From NCBI RefSeq assembly GCF_030372065.1, contig NZ_JAUDEA010000001.1:271278-335277 (forward strand): a DNA stretch of 64,000 nucleotides, given 5' to 3'. This document shows positions 7,786-16,243 of this stretch, piece after piece (position 1 is the stretch's first letter; each line of letters begins with the position of its first letter). Under the pieces are notes generated by a model, which did no database searches, had not been told where the DNA came from, and saw nothing but the letters and a program-made list of their open reading frames with translations. Source of the DNA: Thermophilibacter provencensis (lineage in GTDB: Bacteria > Actinomycetota > Coriobacteriia > Coriobacteriales > Atopobiaceae). The position numbers were made by a program, and so were the translations under genes.

Positions 7786-7995
7786 GGAAGTTTTGGGTTT
7801 CTCGCCAACGCGCGCTGCGAGAATGGCCGCTCCGAGGTCCTTCTCGTCGATAGTGGGCAACAAGTTTTATTTAAGTACTTGATAATGCCGAGAAAAGCGG
7901 CGAGAAGGACCTCATTTGGCCCTTTTAAGGGGAAACTGGGCAAAAGGTTTGATGACAAGACCGGAGGTGCATCAAACCTTTTGCCCAAAACTTCC
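7786..7995. repeat. Nested inverted repeats in a gene-free stretch
   Basis: The 315-bp gap between convergent genes holds three sets of arms. The outer pair is GGAAGTTTTGGG (7786-7797) with CCCAAAACTTCC (7984-7995). The middle pair is GAGGTCCTTCTCGTCG (7834-7849) with CGGCGAGAAGGACCTC (7898-7913), one mismatch. The third is a perfect 17-bp stem GGGCAAAAGGTTTGATG (7938-7954) with CATCAAACCTTTTGCCC (7970-7986). No gene is visible. Confidence 0.85.
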
Positions 7996-8055
7996 CGTTG
8001 GGCTCAGGCGGCTACCTGCGCGAGGGCCAAAACAAGGCCAGGATTCACCACAGTA

Positions 8056-8880
8056 TCAGCCGTCCACGTAACCCGTCTGCGGTCGCGCCAGTCGATGCGC
8101 GCCCACCAAGACGACCACGCCCAAAATCACGAGCGGCAGGCTCAGGAGCTGGCCCATCGTGATGGGGCCGAAGAGGTAGCCGAGCTGGGCGTCCGGCACG
8201 CGGACAAACTCGACGAGGAAGCGGAACACGCCGTAGAGCGCGAGGAACGTGCCCATGAAGGTGCCCTGCGGGCGCGGCGGCACGCGGCGCGACATCACGT
8301 ACAGCACCGCAAAGATCACGAGCCCCTCGAGCACGGCCTCGTAGAGCTGGGAGGGGTGACGGTACACGCCGCCGCCCGTCTCGAACATCACGCCCCAGGG
8401 AAGGTCGGTCTCCTTGCCCCAGAGCTCGCCGTTCACAAAGTTGGCGCAGCGGCCAAAGAAGAGGCCGAGCGGCGCGCCAATGACGCCGAGGTCGCAGATC
8501 GTGGGAATGGAGATGCCGTAGTGCCGGCACACCAGGCTGCCGCCAATGACGGCGCCCACGAGGCCGCCGTGGAAGCTCATGCCGCCCTCCCAGGTGGCAA
8601 AGATCTCGAGCGGGCTCGAGAGGGAGAGCCCCGCGCCCCAGATGTAGAAGATCACGTAGAACAGGCGCGCGCCGATGATGATGCCAAAGACCACGCCAAT
8701 CACGATGGAGAAGACGTCGTCAACGGAAAGTCCCAGCTTCCAGCGCCTCTGCGTGCGCCACATCACAATGCCGGCGCAGATGAAGCCCAGCAGGTACGCA
8801 ATGCCGTACCAGCGCACCGTGAGCGGGCCCAGCGAGAAGGCCACCGGGTCGAGCATGTGGTAGAGGTCGTCGAGAAACAC
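8056..8880 (-). CDS. lgt: Prolipoprotein diacylglyceryl transferase
   Basis: 274 residues. It moves a diacylglyceryl group from phosphatidylglycerol to the lipobox cysteine of prolipoproteins at the outer face of the membrane. The Lgt signature GRCANFVNGELWG (about residue 142), the MSFHGGLVGAVIG region with the essential His, and about seven membrane helices are all present. Start is GTG at 8880, with GGAG inside the sequence CGGAGAAGAAC just upstream, so a TTCTTCTCc-type word overlaps the ribosome binding site. It follows the NifU-like gene by 30 bp and probably shares its transcript. Lipoproteins elsewhere in the window need it. Confidence 0.95.
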   Translation of the reverse strand: MFLDDLYHMLDPVAFSLGPLTVRWYGIAYLLGFICAGIVMWRTQRRWKLGLSVDDVFSIVIGVVFGIIIGARLFYVIFYIWGAGLSLSSPLEIFATWEGGMSFHGGLVGAVIGGSLVCRHYGISIPTICDLGVIGAPLGLFFGRCANFVNGELWGKETDLPWGVMFETGGGVYRHPSQLYEAVLEGLVIFAVLYVMSRRVPPRPQGTFMGTFLALYGVFRFLVEFVRVPDAQLGYLFGPITMGQLLSLPLVILGVVVLVGAHRLARPQTGYVDG

Positions 8881-8910
8881 GTTCTTCTCCGCCCGTCCTT
8901 CTCGCCCGCG

Positions 8911-9147
8911 CTAGAACGCGGCGGGCTGGACGCGCGTCACGCCGGGGACGTGCTCCATGAGGATGCGCTCGATGCCCTCGGACATGTCCAGGCTGGAGAG
9001 GGGGCAGCCGGCGCAGGCGCCCTGCATCTCCAGGGTGACCACGCCGTCATCGGTCACGTCAATGAGGGCCACGTCGCCGCCGTCGGCCTGGAGGCTCTGA
9101 CGGATGACGTCGAGGGTTGCGTCGAGAAGTGCGCGGTCAACGGCCAT
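8911..9147 (-). CDS. NifU C-terminal-domain iron-sulfur scaffold protein
   Basis: 78 residues. It matches the NifU_N-less single-domain scaffolds: LQADGGDVALIDV near the N-terminus and the CxxC motif GACAGCPLSSLDM near residue 44, then GIERILMEHVPGV. Such proteins carry a [4Fe-4S] cluster for transfer to target enzymes. AAAGGAA lies before the ATG. It lies upstream of lgt and downstream of the U32 peptidase gene on the same strand, a possible three-gene transcript. Confidence 0.9.
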   Translation of the reverse strand: MAVDRALLDATLDVIRQSLQADGGDVALIDVTDDGVVTLEMQGACAGCPLSSLDMSEGIERILMEHVPGVTRVQPAAF

Positions 9148-9212
9148 GTGAGTTCCTTTCTCGATGCCCGCGCGGCACGACCGTCGGGCAGTTTGGTTTT
9201 CCGTGGAACATG

Positions 9213-11738
9213 TTACCCAATGCCGGCAAAAAGATGCCCGGAAGTGTGTCCGCTCAGGCGCTGCGCGGGACGACGCCCCTCGCGCGCGGCCTCCACGGCG
9301 CGCACCACGCGCTCGACGGCGGGGCCGACCTCGGGCGCGTCCATGAGCTGGGCGTCCACCATGAGGCGCGTGACGCCAGCGGCGAGAAGCTCCGCGACCT
9401 GTGGTGTGGCGTCGAGTGGGCTTGCCGAGAAGATCCTCGAGCGCCCGTTCACGTCCGTGCGCACGGGCAGCTCGCGGCCGTCGATGTCGCGCAGGGAGAG
9501 GTGCTGGCGGCGCAGCTCGCAGCGGCGGCAGTCGTGGACGCAACGGCCGAGCGCCTGCAGCACGCAGTGCTCGCTCGTCATCACGCGCTCGCGGCCCAGG
9601 ACCGAGAGGCCCACGGGCACCGAGGCCGCGCGGGCGAGCGCGCAGACCTCCTCGAGCGTGAGCTCGGGCGAGAGCCAAAAGCCCGCCGCGCCCGCGGACT
9701 CCAGCGCGGCGAGCGCGCTCGTGTTGTGAACGGGGATGCAGGAGCGCACCTCCGGCGCCGCGCCGCGCTCTGCGGCGAGCGCCAGCTCGGAGACGTTGCC
9801 AACGGCAACGGGATCGCCCGGGGCAACAAAGCGGTCCAGGCGGGCGTGGTCGACCTCGCGGCAGATCTCGTCAAGCCAGGGGACGACGCCCTCGGGCCAG
9901 GAGCCCTCGGCAAGGTCGTCCGCCAGCGCGTAGACGCGCGACGCCCCCGCCGCGCGCGCCGCCTCGGCGCACTCCGGCGTCGTCACCAGCGCGCACACGC
10001 ACGGCTCCCCAACCGTGGACGCGGGCGCGGCAGCAAAATGATTCAAAAGGGGACTGTCCCCTTTTGAATCACGGGCGGCATAGGGGGCCAGAAGGACCTC
10101 TTCCAGACGGGCGCACGCCTCGGCACGCACCTTGTGCACTGCCGAGAAGCCCATGCCGCAGCCAGGGTCCAGCTCAACCGAGAAGCTCACGGGCTCAAAG
10201 GGACTCTGCCCCATGCGGCCCACGTGCTCGACGAGGTCCTTCTCGTCGACCGGGCGCGTGCGGGCCGCCTCCACGACAAAGCCCTCGGCCCGCGCCGAGG
10301 CCGCTCCGTCGGCGCACTCGAGCTCTACGCTAAACGGCTCGCCCAGGCGCGCCGTCACCCGCACGTGCACGGGACGGCGGCGCACCACGTCCTTGTCGGC
10401 CACGCGCGCGGCGTCGTCGAGCGCGCGCTGCGAGCGAATGACGCGCACGACCGAGCCCGCCGGCATCGGGCGCGCGGCGCGGCACGTGATCTTCTCCCCT
10501 GCCGCGGCGTCCTCCGGGGCGGGCGCCGTGAGGAACTGCGTCGGGTCGTCAATCGGGCGAATCTCAAGCAGGTCGCCCGCGCCAACCGGAGCGGAGAGGC
10601 GCACCTCAACGTCCGCGCGCGTGTGCCGGCGCAGGCGCTCGCGACCGCCCGAGCCGCCCCCGCGACGCACAACGGCGTCCTCGAGCACGCGTGCCCCCAC
10701 GACCTCGCCCACGACCTCGCCGCGGTTGTTGGAGCGCTCGTAGCTCATCATCTTGTTGCCCGAGCGCCCCCAGAGGTAGTCGTCCGTGAAGTCGCGGTTG
10801 AAGGCACGCTTGAGCCTGCGGTGGAGCGCCGCCGACGAGCCCTCGTCCTTCTCGCCCGCCGCCAGCGCGTCGAGCGCGTCGCGATACGCCCCCACCACGG
10901 AGAACACGTAGTCGGGTGCCTTCATGCGCCCCTCCACCTTGAGCGACCCCACGCCGGCGTCGCGCATGTCCGCGAGGTGGTCCACGGTGCAGTAGTCCTT
11001 GGGGCAGAGCAGGCGCGTGCCGCCCACCCCGCGGTTCTTCTCGGGCAGCCCCTGCGTGGCCACGCCCGGGATCTCGAGCACCCGCCCGTCCTCGTCAACC
11101 AGGTCGTAGGGCAGGCGGCACGGCTGCGCGCAGAGCCCGCGGTTGGCGGACCGTCCGCCGGCAAGCGAGCTCATGAGGCACACGCCCGAGTAGCAGAAGC
11201 AGAGCGCGCCGTGCCCAAAGCACTCCAGCTCAACGCCCTCCTCCGCGATGCGCGAGATCTCGGTCAGCGAGAGCTCGCGCGAGAGGGTCACGCGGTCCAC
11301 CCCCCACACGTCGCGGCACCATGCCACGCCGCGCGCGTCGTGCACGTTGGCCTGGGTGGAGACGTGCGTCTCGATCTGGGGCCAGCGTCGGCGGACCTCC
11401 GCCATGAGGCCCCAGTCCTGGATGATGAAGGCGTCAGCGCCCAGCCCCCACGCGCGGCGCACGAGCTCCAGCACGCGCGGCATCTCCTCGGTTGAGATGG
11501 CCACGTTCACGGTCACGTACACGCGCGTACCCGCCAGGTGGGCGCGACGGCACGCCGCGGAAAACGACTCGTCGTCAAAGTTCTTGGCCCCACGACGGGC
11601 ATTGAAGTCGTTTCCTAGGCCGCAGTAGATGGCGTCCGCCCCGGCCGCGAGCGCGGCGTTGAACGGCTCCGGTCCGCCGGCGGGCGCCAGCAGCTCCGGC
11701 ACGCCGTGGGCCTCAAGGAAGGTGGTCCGTCGGGGCAT
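9213..11738 (-). CDS. U32 family peptidase / RlhA-type protein with DUF3656
   Basis: 841 residues. PELLAPAGGPEPFNAALAAGADAIYCG opens the U32 domain, and the signature ELECFGHGALCFCYSGVCLM then GGRSANRGLCAQPCR lies near residues 185-215, with Cys residues that bind an iron-sulfur centre. The C-terminal region is of the DUF3656 type. Relatives include RlhA (23S rRNA C2501 hydroxylation) and TrhP (tRNA U34 hydroxylation); long forms like this are annotated as peptidase or collagenase without proof. A 31-bp palindrome at 10040-10070 sits inside the gene and encodes DSKGDSPLLN, which looks like an inserted element. Confidence 0.85.
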   Translation of the reverse strand: MPRRTTFLEAHGVPELLAPAGGPEPFNAALAAGADAIYCGLGNDFNARRGAKNFDDESFSAACRRAHLAGTRVYVTVNVAISTEEMPRVLELVRRAWGLGADAFIIQDWGLMAEVRRRWPQIETHVSTQANVHDARGVAWCRDVWGVDRVTLSRELSLTEISRIAEEGVELECFGHGALCFCYSGVCLMSSLAGGRSANRGLCAQPCRLPYDLVDEDGRVLEIPGVATQGLPEKNRGVGGTRLLCPKDYCTVDHLADMRDAGVGSLKVEGRMKAPDYVFSVVGAYRDALDALAAGEKDEGSSAALHRRLKRAFNRDFTDDYLWGRSGNKMMSYERSNNRGEVVGEVVGARVLEDAVVRRGGGSGGRERLRRHTRADVEVRLSAPVGAGDLLEIRPIDDPTQFLTAPAPEDAAAGEKITCRAARPMPAGSVVRVIRSQRALDDAARVADKDVVRRRPVHVRVTARLGEPFSVELECADGAASARAEGFVVEAARTRPVDEKDLVEHVGRMGQSPFEPVSFSVELDPGCGMGFSAVHKVRAEACARLEEVLLAPYAARDSKGDSPLLNHFAAAPASTVGEPCVCALVTTPECAEAARAAGASRVYALADDLAEGSWPEGVVPWLDEICREVDHARLDRFVAPGDPVAVGNVSELALAAERGAAPEVRSCIPVHNTSALAALESAGAAGFWLSPELTLEEVCALARAASVPVGLSVLGRERVMTSEHCVLQALGRCVHDCRRCELRRQHLSLRDIDGRELPVRTDVNGRSRIFSASPLDATPQVAELLAAGVTRLMVDAQLMDAPEVGPAVERVVRAVEAAREGRRPAQRLSGHTSGHLFAGIG
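10040..10070. repeat. 31-bp perfect palindrome inside the U32 gene
   Basis: GATTCAAAAGGGGAC, one base, GTCCCCTTTTGAATC: 15-bp perfect arms. It is read in frame. The insert falls in a poorly conserved part of the protein, consistent with a tolerated insertion. Confidence 0.9.
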
Positions 11739-11764
11739 GAGCTCACTTCTTTCTTACGGGTGGC

Positions 11765-11798
11765 ATGCGGACGGTTCTTCTCGCCAAAGCGTCCGCAT
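11765..11798. repeat. Hairpin with TTCTTCTCG in the loop
   Basis: ATGCGGACG and CGTCCGCAT form a perfect 9-bp stem around a 16-base loop holding GTTCTTCTCGCC. It lies between tyrS and the U32 gene. Confidence 0.8.
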
Positions 11799-11826
11799 CT
11801 TGCCCATAACCAAGGTAACGAGAAAA

Positions 11827-11878
11827 ACGGGCGGCTTCCGGACGATCCGCATACCCAAACCGTCCGAAAGCCGCCCGT
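11827..11878 (-). terminator. Hairpin after tyrS
   Basis: Arms of 18 bp with one mismatch (ACGGGCGGCTTCCGGACG at 11827-11844, CGTCCGAAAGCCGCCCGT at 11861-11878). It follows the tyrS stop by 12 bases. On the minus strand it is followed by TTTTTCTCG, a T-run, so an intrinsic terminator is plausible. Confidence 0.75.
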
Positions 11879-11890
11879 TGAGAAGACAAC

Positions 11891-13123
11891 CTACACCAGG
11901 CGCGCCCAGCGCTTCTTGCCGGACTGGACCGTGGTGCCTGCCGAGAGGAGCGCGGGGTCGACGTTGTAGCACTTGGGCGCAACGGGCTCGCCGTTGATCT
12001 TGACGCCGCCGCCGTCCACGAGGCGACGGGCCTCGCCGGCGGACTTGGCGATGCCCACCTCAACGAGGAGCTTGCCCAAGTAGACCTTGCCCTCGTCGTT
12101 GACCTCGGCCACGCTCACGGGGAACTCCGGCATCTCCGCGGGGGCCTCCGCGCGCTTGAACTGCGCGTCAAAGGCAGCGCTCGCCGCGGCGCCGGCACCC
12201 TCGCCGTGGTAGAGGTCCACGATGTTGGCCGCCAGCTCGCGCTTGAGCGCGTACGGGTCGGCGGAGCCGTCCGCGAAGGCGGCGTCGATGGCGTCGAGCT
12301 TGTCCATGTCCGCGGTGGAGCACAGGCGCCAGTAGAGCGGCACCAGCTCGTCCGTGATGGACATGACCTTGCCGTACATGTCGGCCGGCTCGTCAGTGAG
12401 GCCGACGTAGTTGCCGTAGCTCTTGGACATCTTCTTGTGGCCGTCGGTGCCCACCAGAAGCGGCATCGTGAGGGCCACCTGCGGCTCCATGCCCATGGCG
12501 CGCATGAGGTCGCGGCCGGCAAGGAGGTTGAAGATCTGGTCGTTGCCACCCATCTCCAGGTCCGCCTTCACCACAACGGAGTCGTAGGCCTGCAGCACCG
12601 GGTAGATGAACTCGTGAAGGGCAATGGACTTGCCCTCGGTGTAGCGGTTGTGGAAGTCCTCGCGCTCGAGGATGCGGGCCACGTTGAACTGGCTCATGAG
12701 CTTCAGCATCTCGGCGAGGTTCAGGCCCTTCAGCCAGTCGCCGTTGTGGACGATCTGGGTCTTCTCGGGGTCGAGCACCTTCATGGCCTGCTCGACGTAG
12801 GTCTTGGCGTTGGCCTCCACCTGCTCCTCGGTAAGGGGCGGGCGGGTGGAGTCGCGGCCGGACGGGTCGCCGATGAGCGCGGTGCCGTTGCCGATGATGA
12901 GCGTCACGTTGTGGCCCAGGTCCTGGAACTGGCGCATCTTGCGCAGCGGGACGGCGTGGCCGAGGTGAAGGTCGGGACTCGTGGGGTCAACGCCCAGCTT
13001 GATGTTGAGCGGGGTGCCCTTCTCGAGCTTCTTCTTGAGCTCCTCGAGCGGCACGATCTGCATCGTGCCGGACGTGATGACCTTGAGCTGTTCGTCAACT
13101 GGAAGCAACGATCTCTCCTCCAT
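11891..13123 (-). CDS. tyrS: Tyrosyl-tRNA synthetase
   Basis: 410 residues. It joins tyrosine to tRNA-Tyr. The class I signature is LHLGHAVP (HIGH-type, near residue 53) and the KMSKS loop is at HKKMSKSYGNY (about 232). GGNDQIFNLLAGR fits the tyrosine pocket, and a C-terminal S4 RNA-binding domain runs from about residue 340 (AGEARRLVDGGGVKINGEPV). Length and KMSKS form fit the TyrZ-like subgroup. The ATG at 13123 has only a weak upstream site; GGAGGAG lies just after it, so a TTG five codons on is an alternative start. No T-box leader is visible. Confidence 0.95.
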   Translation of the reverse strand: MEERSLLPVDEQLKVITSGTMQIVPLEELKKKLEKGTPLNIKLGVDPTSPDLHLGHAVPLRKMRQFQDLGHNVTLIIGNGTALIGDPSGRDSTRPPLTEEQVEANAKTYVEQAMKVLDPEKTQIVHNGDWLKGLNLAEMLKLMSQFNVARILEREDFHNRYTEGKSIALHEFIYPVLQAYDSVVVKADLEMGGNDQIFNLLAGRDLMRAMGMEPQVALTMPLLVGTDGHKKMSKSYGNYVGLTDEPADMYGKVMSITDELVPLYWRLCSTADMDKLDAIDAAFADGSADPYALKRELAANIVDLYHGEGAGAAASAAFDAQFKRAEAPAEMPEFPVSVAEVNDEGKVYLGKLLVEVGIAKSAGEARRLVDGGGVKINGEPVAPKCYNVDPALLSAGTTVQSGKKRWARLV

Positions 13124-13256
13124 TGCATTCTCGTATTTCCTGCAATCAATTAGGATAGCAGGTTATCCGTGCCGCTGGGCGCACCGCAGCGTTTCAGCTT
13201 TTTCACCGTCTCAACACGTCGTAGCGCCGCGGCGAGAAGGGCGGGCGCGCAGCACC

Positions 13257-13262
13257 TATAAT
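13257..13262 (+). promoter_or_regulatory. -10 box for the penicillin-binding protein gene
   Basis: A consensus TATAAT 44 bp before the ATG. No good -35 is visible 17 bp upstream, where GC-rich sequence with CGAGAAGGGC lies. Confidence 0.5.
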
Positions 13263-13305
13263 GTTGCTCGACTGTGGACGGATGCTCCCTGAACAGGAGG
13301 AGTAC

Positions 13306-15579
13306 ATGGGGATCAGGACCCGCAGGGCTCGCGCGCACTCTAAGACCCACTTCGTGGGCTTTGGCATCGCGGGCGTGTTCGGCTTCATAGCGCTTCTTAT
13401 CGTGACGCTCGCGCTCTCGCTGGGCGCCGTCGTCACGTCGTGGCTCCAGGACCTGCCGGACTACACCTCCGCCGACGCCTTCCTCGTTGCGGAGCCCACA
13501 CGCGTCTATGATGCGGACGGCAATGAGATCGTGGCCTACTACCTGCAGAACCGCCGCTCGGTTGACCTCGACCAGATCTCTGACTACGTGAAGAAGGGCA
13601 CCGTCGACACCGAGGACACGCGCTTCTACTCCCACAACGGCATCGACATCGAGGGCATCATGCGCGCCGTGGTGGTCCAGCTCACGGGCGGGTCCGAGGG
13701 CGGCTCCACCATCACCCAGCAGCTCGTGAGAAACACGGTCCTCTCGGACGAGCAGTTTGAGAGCTCGCTGCGCCGCAAGGTGCGCGAGGCCTACATCGCC
13801 ATCCAGATGGAGAAGACGTACAACAAGGACCAGATCCTCAACATGTACCTCAACACCATCTTCTACGGCAACGGCGCCTACGGCATCGAGGCGGCCGCCA
13901 TCACCTACTTCAACAAGAGCGCCTCGGACCTCAACCTGAACGAGGCCGCCACGCTCATCGGCATCCCCAACTCCCCCACCGCCTACGACCCCTTTGCCAA
14001 CTACGAGAGCTGCAAGTGGCGCCGCAACATCGTCCTGGAGCGCATGCTCTCGGCCGGCACCATCACGCAGGAGGAGTACGACGCCACCGTGGCGGAGGAG
14101 ATCCCGCTCAACCCCGGCAAGCTCACGGACTCCACGAGCGACTACCCGTACTTCACGGACTACGTGCGCGACCTGCTGCTCCAGGACTTCTCCACGGACA
14201 CCGTCCAGCAGGGTGGCCTCAAGGTCTACACCACCCTCGATCCCGACAAGCAGAAGGCCGCCGAGGAGGCCTGCCTCGAGCGCGTCGAGAGCTTCGGCAA
14301 CGACGACGTGCGCAGCGCCCTCGTCTCGGTTGACAACTCCAACGGCCACATCGTGGCCATGGTCGGCGGCCAGTACTACGGCAACGGCGAGGGCGAGAGC
14401 ATGTACAACCTCGCCACCGCCCGCCGCTCCCCCGGCTCCTCGTTCAAGATGTTCACGCTCGTGGCCGCCATGCTCGAGGGCATGAGCCCCACCGTCAGGC
14501 TCAACTGCAACTCCCCGATGCAGATCACGCCCAGCTACCTGCTGAGAAACAACAACAACAACCAGTACGGCATCCTAACGCTCGCGCAGGCCACGGCGCT
14601 CTCCTCCAACACCGGCTACGCGCAGGTGGGCATGACCATCGGCCTGGACAAGGTCGCCGAGACGGCGCACCTCATGGGCATCGACTCCGAGATCAGCGAG
14701 ACCAACCCCTCCATGATCATCGGCACGAGCGAGGTCACCGTACTCGAGATGGCCGAGGCCTACTCCACGCTGGCAAACGCGGGCGTGCACCGCAACGCCA
14801 TCGCCATCACCAAGATCGAGGACCGCAACGGCAACATCGTCTACGAGCACGAGGACGACTCCGAGCAGGTCATCGACGAGGCCGTTGCCTGCGACGCCAT
14901 CGAGGTCCTCGAGGGCGTCACCAAGTCCGGCCAGACCGGCTGGTACGTCGCGAGCCACTTCTACCAGAACCAGCCCACGGCAGGTAAGACCGGTACCTCC
15001 AACTACGCCGACAACTTCTGGTTCTGCGGCTTCACACCACAGCTCACCACCGCGGTGTGGGTGGGCGACCCGAGCAAGACCGGCGAGACCATCTACATCA
15101 ACGGCGCCCTGGGCACCACGCAGAACACCTCGCAGCCCATCTGGTGCGACTACATGAACGAGGTGCTCGACGGCGTAGAGCGCGAGGAGTTCCCCACCTC
15201 GGACCACGAGGCAACCTACAAGCCCAACAGCACGTGGACGTTCAGCGGCACGGACGACAGCCTCAACGGGAACTACACCTACCAGCAGCCGACCTACCAG
15301 CAGCCAGTCCAGCAGGCCCCCACGCAGGAGGAGCCCGAGACCCCGGAGCAGACCGAGCCGACCACGCCCGCTGAGCCCACGACGCCGACGGAGCCCACCA
15401 CCCCCACGACGCCCGAGACTCCCTCCGAGCCGACCGCGCCGACGGAGCCCACGACTCCGGAGCCCGAGACGCCCGCCGAGCCCAGCACGCCGACGGAGCC
15501 GACGACTCCCACCGAGCCCACCACGCCGACGGAGCCCACCACCCCGAGCACCGACGGGACGACGACCACCACGCCGTAG
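13306..15579 (+). CDS. Class A penicillin-binding protein (transglycosylase/transpeptidase)
   Basis: 757 residues. Polymerises and cross-links peptidoglycan at the outer face of the membrane. A single membrane anchor lies at about residues 18-45. The GT51 domain has EDTRFYSHNGIDIEG (catalytic Glu, about 108), GGSTITQQLVRN and YLNTIFYGNGAYGIEAA. The transpeptidase domain has SSFKMFT (catalytic Ser, about 384), SSNTGYA and KTGTS. From about residue 680 to the end is a Pro/Thr/Glu repeat (EPTTPTEPTTPT), probably wall-spanning. ATG at 13306 has AGGAGG upstream. The repeat tail could vary in length between strains. Confidence 0.95.
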   Translation: MGIRTRRARAHSKTHFVGFGIAGVFGFIALLIVTLALSLGAVVTSWLQDLPDYTSADAFLVAEPTRVYDADGNEIVAYYLQNRRSVDLDQISDYVKKGTVDTEDTRFYSHNGIDIEGIMRAVVVQLTGGSEGGSTITQQLVRNTVLSDEQFESSLRRKVREAYIAIQMEKTYNKDQILNMYLNTIFYGNGAYGIEAAAITYFNKSASDLNLNEAATLIGIPNSPTAYDPFANYESCKWRRNIVLERMLSAGTITQEEYDATVAEEIPLNPGKLTDSTSDYPYFTDYVRDLLLQDFSTDTVQQGGLKVYTTLDPDKQKAAEEACLERVESFGNDDVRSALVSVDNSNGHIVAMVGGQYYGNGEGESMYNLATARRSPGSSFKMFTLVAAMLEGMSPTVRLNCNSPMQITPSYLLRNNNNNQYGILTLAQATALSSNTGYAQVGMTIGLDKVAETAHLMGIDSEISETNPSMIIGTSEVTVLEMAEAYSTLANAGVHRNAIAITKIEDRNGNIVYEHEDDSEQVIDEAVACDAIEVLEGVTKSGQTGWYVASHFYQNQPTAGKTGTSNYADNFWFCGFTPQLTTAVWVGDPSKTGETIYINGALGTTQNTSQPIWCDYMNEVLDGVEREEFPTSDHEATYKPNSTWTFSGTDDSLNGNYTYQQPTYQQPVQQAPTQEEPETPEQTEPTTPAEPTTPTEPTTPTTPETPSEPTAPTEPTTPEPETPAEPSTPTEPTTPTEPTTPTEPTTPSTDGTTTTTP

Positions 15580-15605
15580 GGCTCGCCTCACGTTACGGCA
15601 ACGGA

Positions 15606-15646
15606 GCCGGACGCAGTTCTTCTCGCTGCGTCCGGCCCCGTTTTTT
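15606..15646 (+). terminator. Intrinsic terminator with TTCTTCTCG as its loop
   Basis: GCCGGACGCAG (15606-15616), loop TTCTTCTCG, CTGCGTCCGGC (15626-15636), then CCCGTTTTTTT. The 11-bp stem is perfect and the loop is exactly the nine-base word found across the window. Confidence 0.95.
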
Positions 15647-15679
15647 TACTCACTGTCAGCGCGACGCGCGCGGGCTCTC

Positions 15680-16111
15680 CTAGCGCGTGTCCGCGAGCTT
15701 CTCGATGAGGTCCTGAAGTGTGACGGCACCCTCGGCGGACTCCGCGATGACGAGGACGGTGTCGTTTCCCGCCACGGAGCCCAGCGCGTGGGCCAGGTCC
15801 GCGTCGTCGATGGCGGCGGCAACGCCCGAGGCGGTCCCGGGCTGGCACTTCACGACGACGAGGTTCTCGGCGCGCGCCGCGCTCAACACAAACTCGGAGA
15901 GCATGCGCTGCAGGTGAAGGTCCTCGGCGAGCACGTAGACGCCCTCGGAGAGCTTGCGCAGGCCCATGTCGGCCACATCACGGGAGACTGTTGCCTGCGT
16001 GCAGGAGAACCCCAGGGCGCGCAGCTCGTCCACGAGGGCGCGCTGGGTCCTGATGGACTTCTCCCTCACGATCTCGCGGATGGCGTCCTGACGGTTGCTC
16101 CTCCGCCTCAT
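15680..16111 (-). CDS. argR: Arginine repressor
   Basis: 143 residues. Arginine-responsive hexameric regulator. The N-terminal winged helix has SIRTQRALVDELRALGFSCTQATVSRDV, and the C-terminal oligomerisation and arginine-binding domain has VAGNDTVLVIAESAEGA (the GTIAGDDT region reads GSVAGNDT). ATG at 16111 has GGAGG at seven bases. No arginine biosynthesis genes are in the window, so its targets lie elsewhere. It is divergent from the C39-like gene, with a dyad between them. Confidence 0.95.
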   Translation of the reverse strand: MRRRSNRQDAIREIVREKSIRTQRALVDELRALGFSCTQATVSRDVADMGLRKLSEGVYVLAEDLHLQRMLSEFVLSAARAENLVVVKCQPGTASGVAAAIDDADLAHALGSVAGNDTVLVIAESAEGAVTLQDLIEKLADTR

Positions 16112-16159
16112 CAAACAGCCTCCAGTTGATAGATTTCCACGAATACCACTCCCCGATTA

Positions 16160-16175
16160 TACTCAGGCATGAGTA
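16160..16175. promoter_or_regulatory. Dyad between argR and the divergent gene
   Basis: TACTCA, GGCA, TGAGTA: a perfect 6+6 inverted repeat in an AT-rich stretch upstream of argR, overlapping a possible promoter. It resembles a degenerate ARG box, so autoregulation is possible. Confidence 0.45.
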
Positions 16176-16243
16176 AGAAGATGATGTCCCTAGGGATTAT
16201 CATTCGATAGATAGCACGTTTGCGCACGTCTCACGGAGGCATC

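Noticed and set aside
13124..13305. A T-box leader before tyrS
   Set aside because: The gap is shared with a divergent gene and no T-box bulge (UGGN) or antiterminator pairing was found.
15330..15575. The Pro/Thr codon repeats of the PBP as a DNA repeat element
   Set aside because: They stay in frame within the gene and encode a normal wall-spanning tail, so the repeat is coding.
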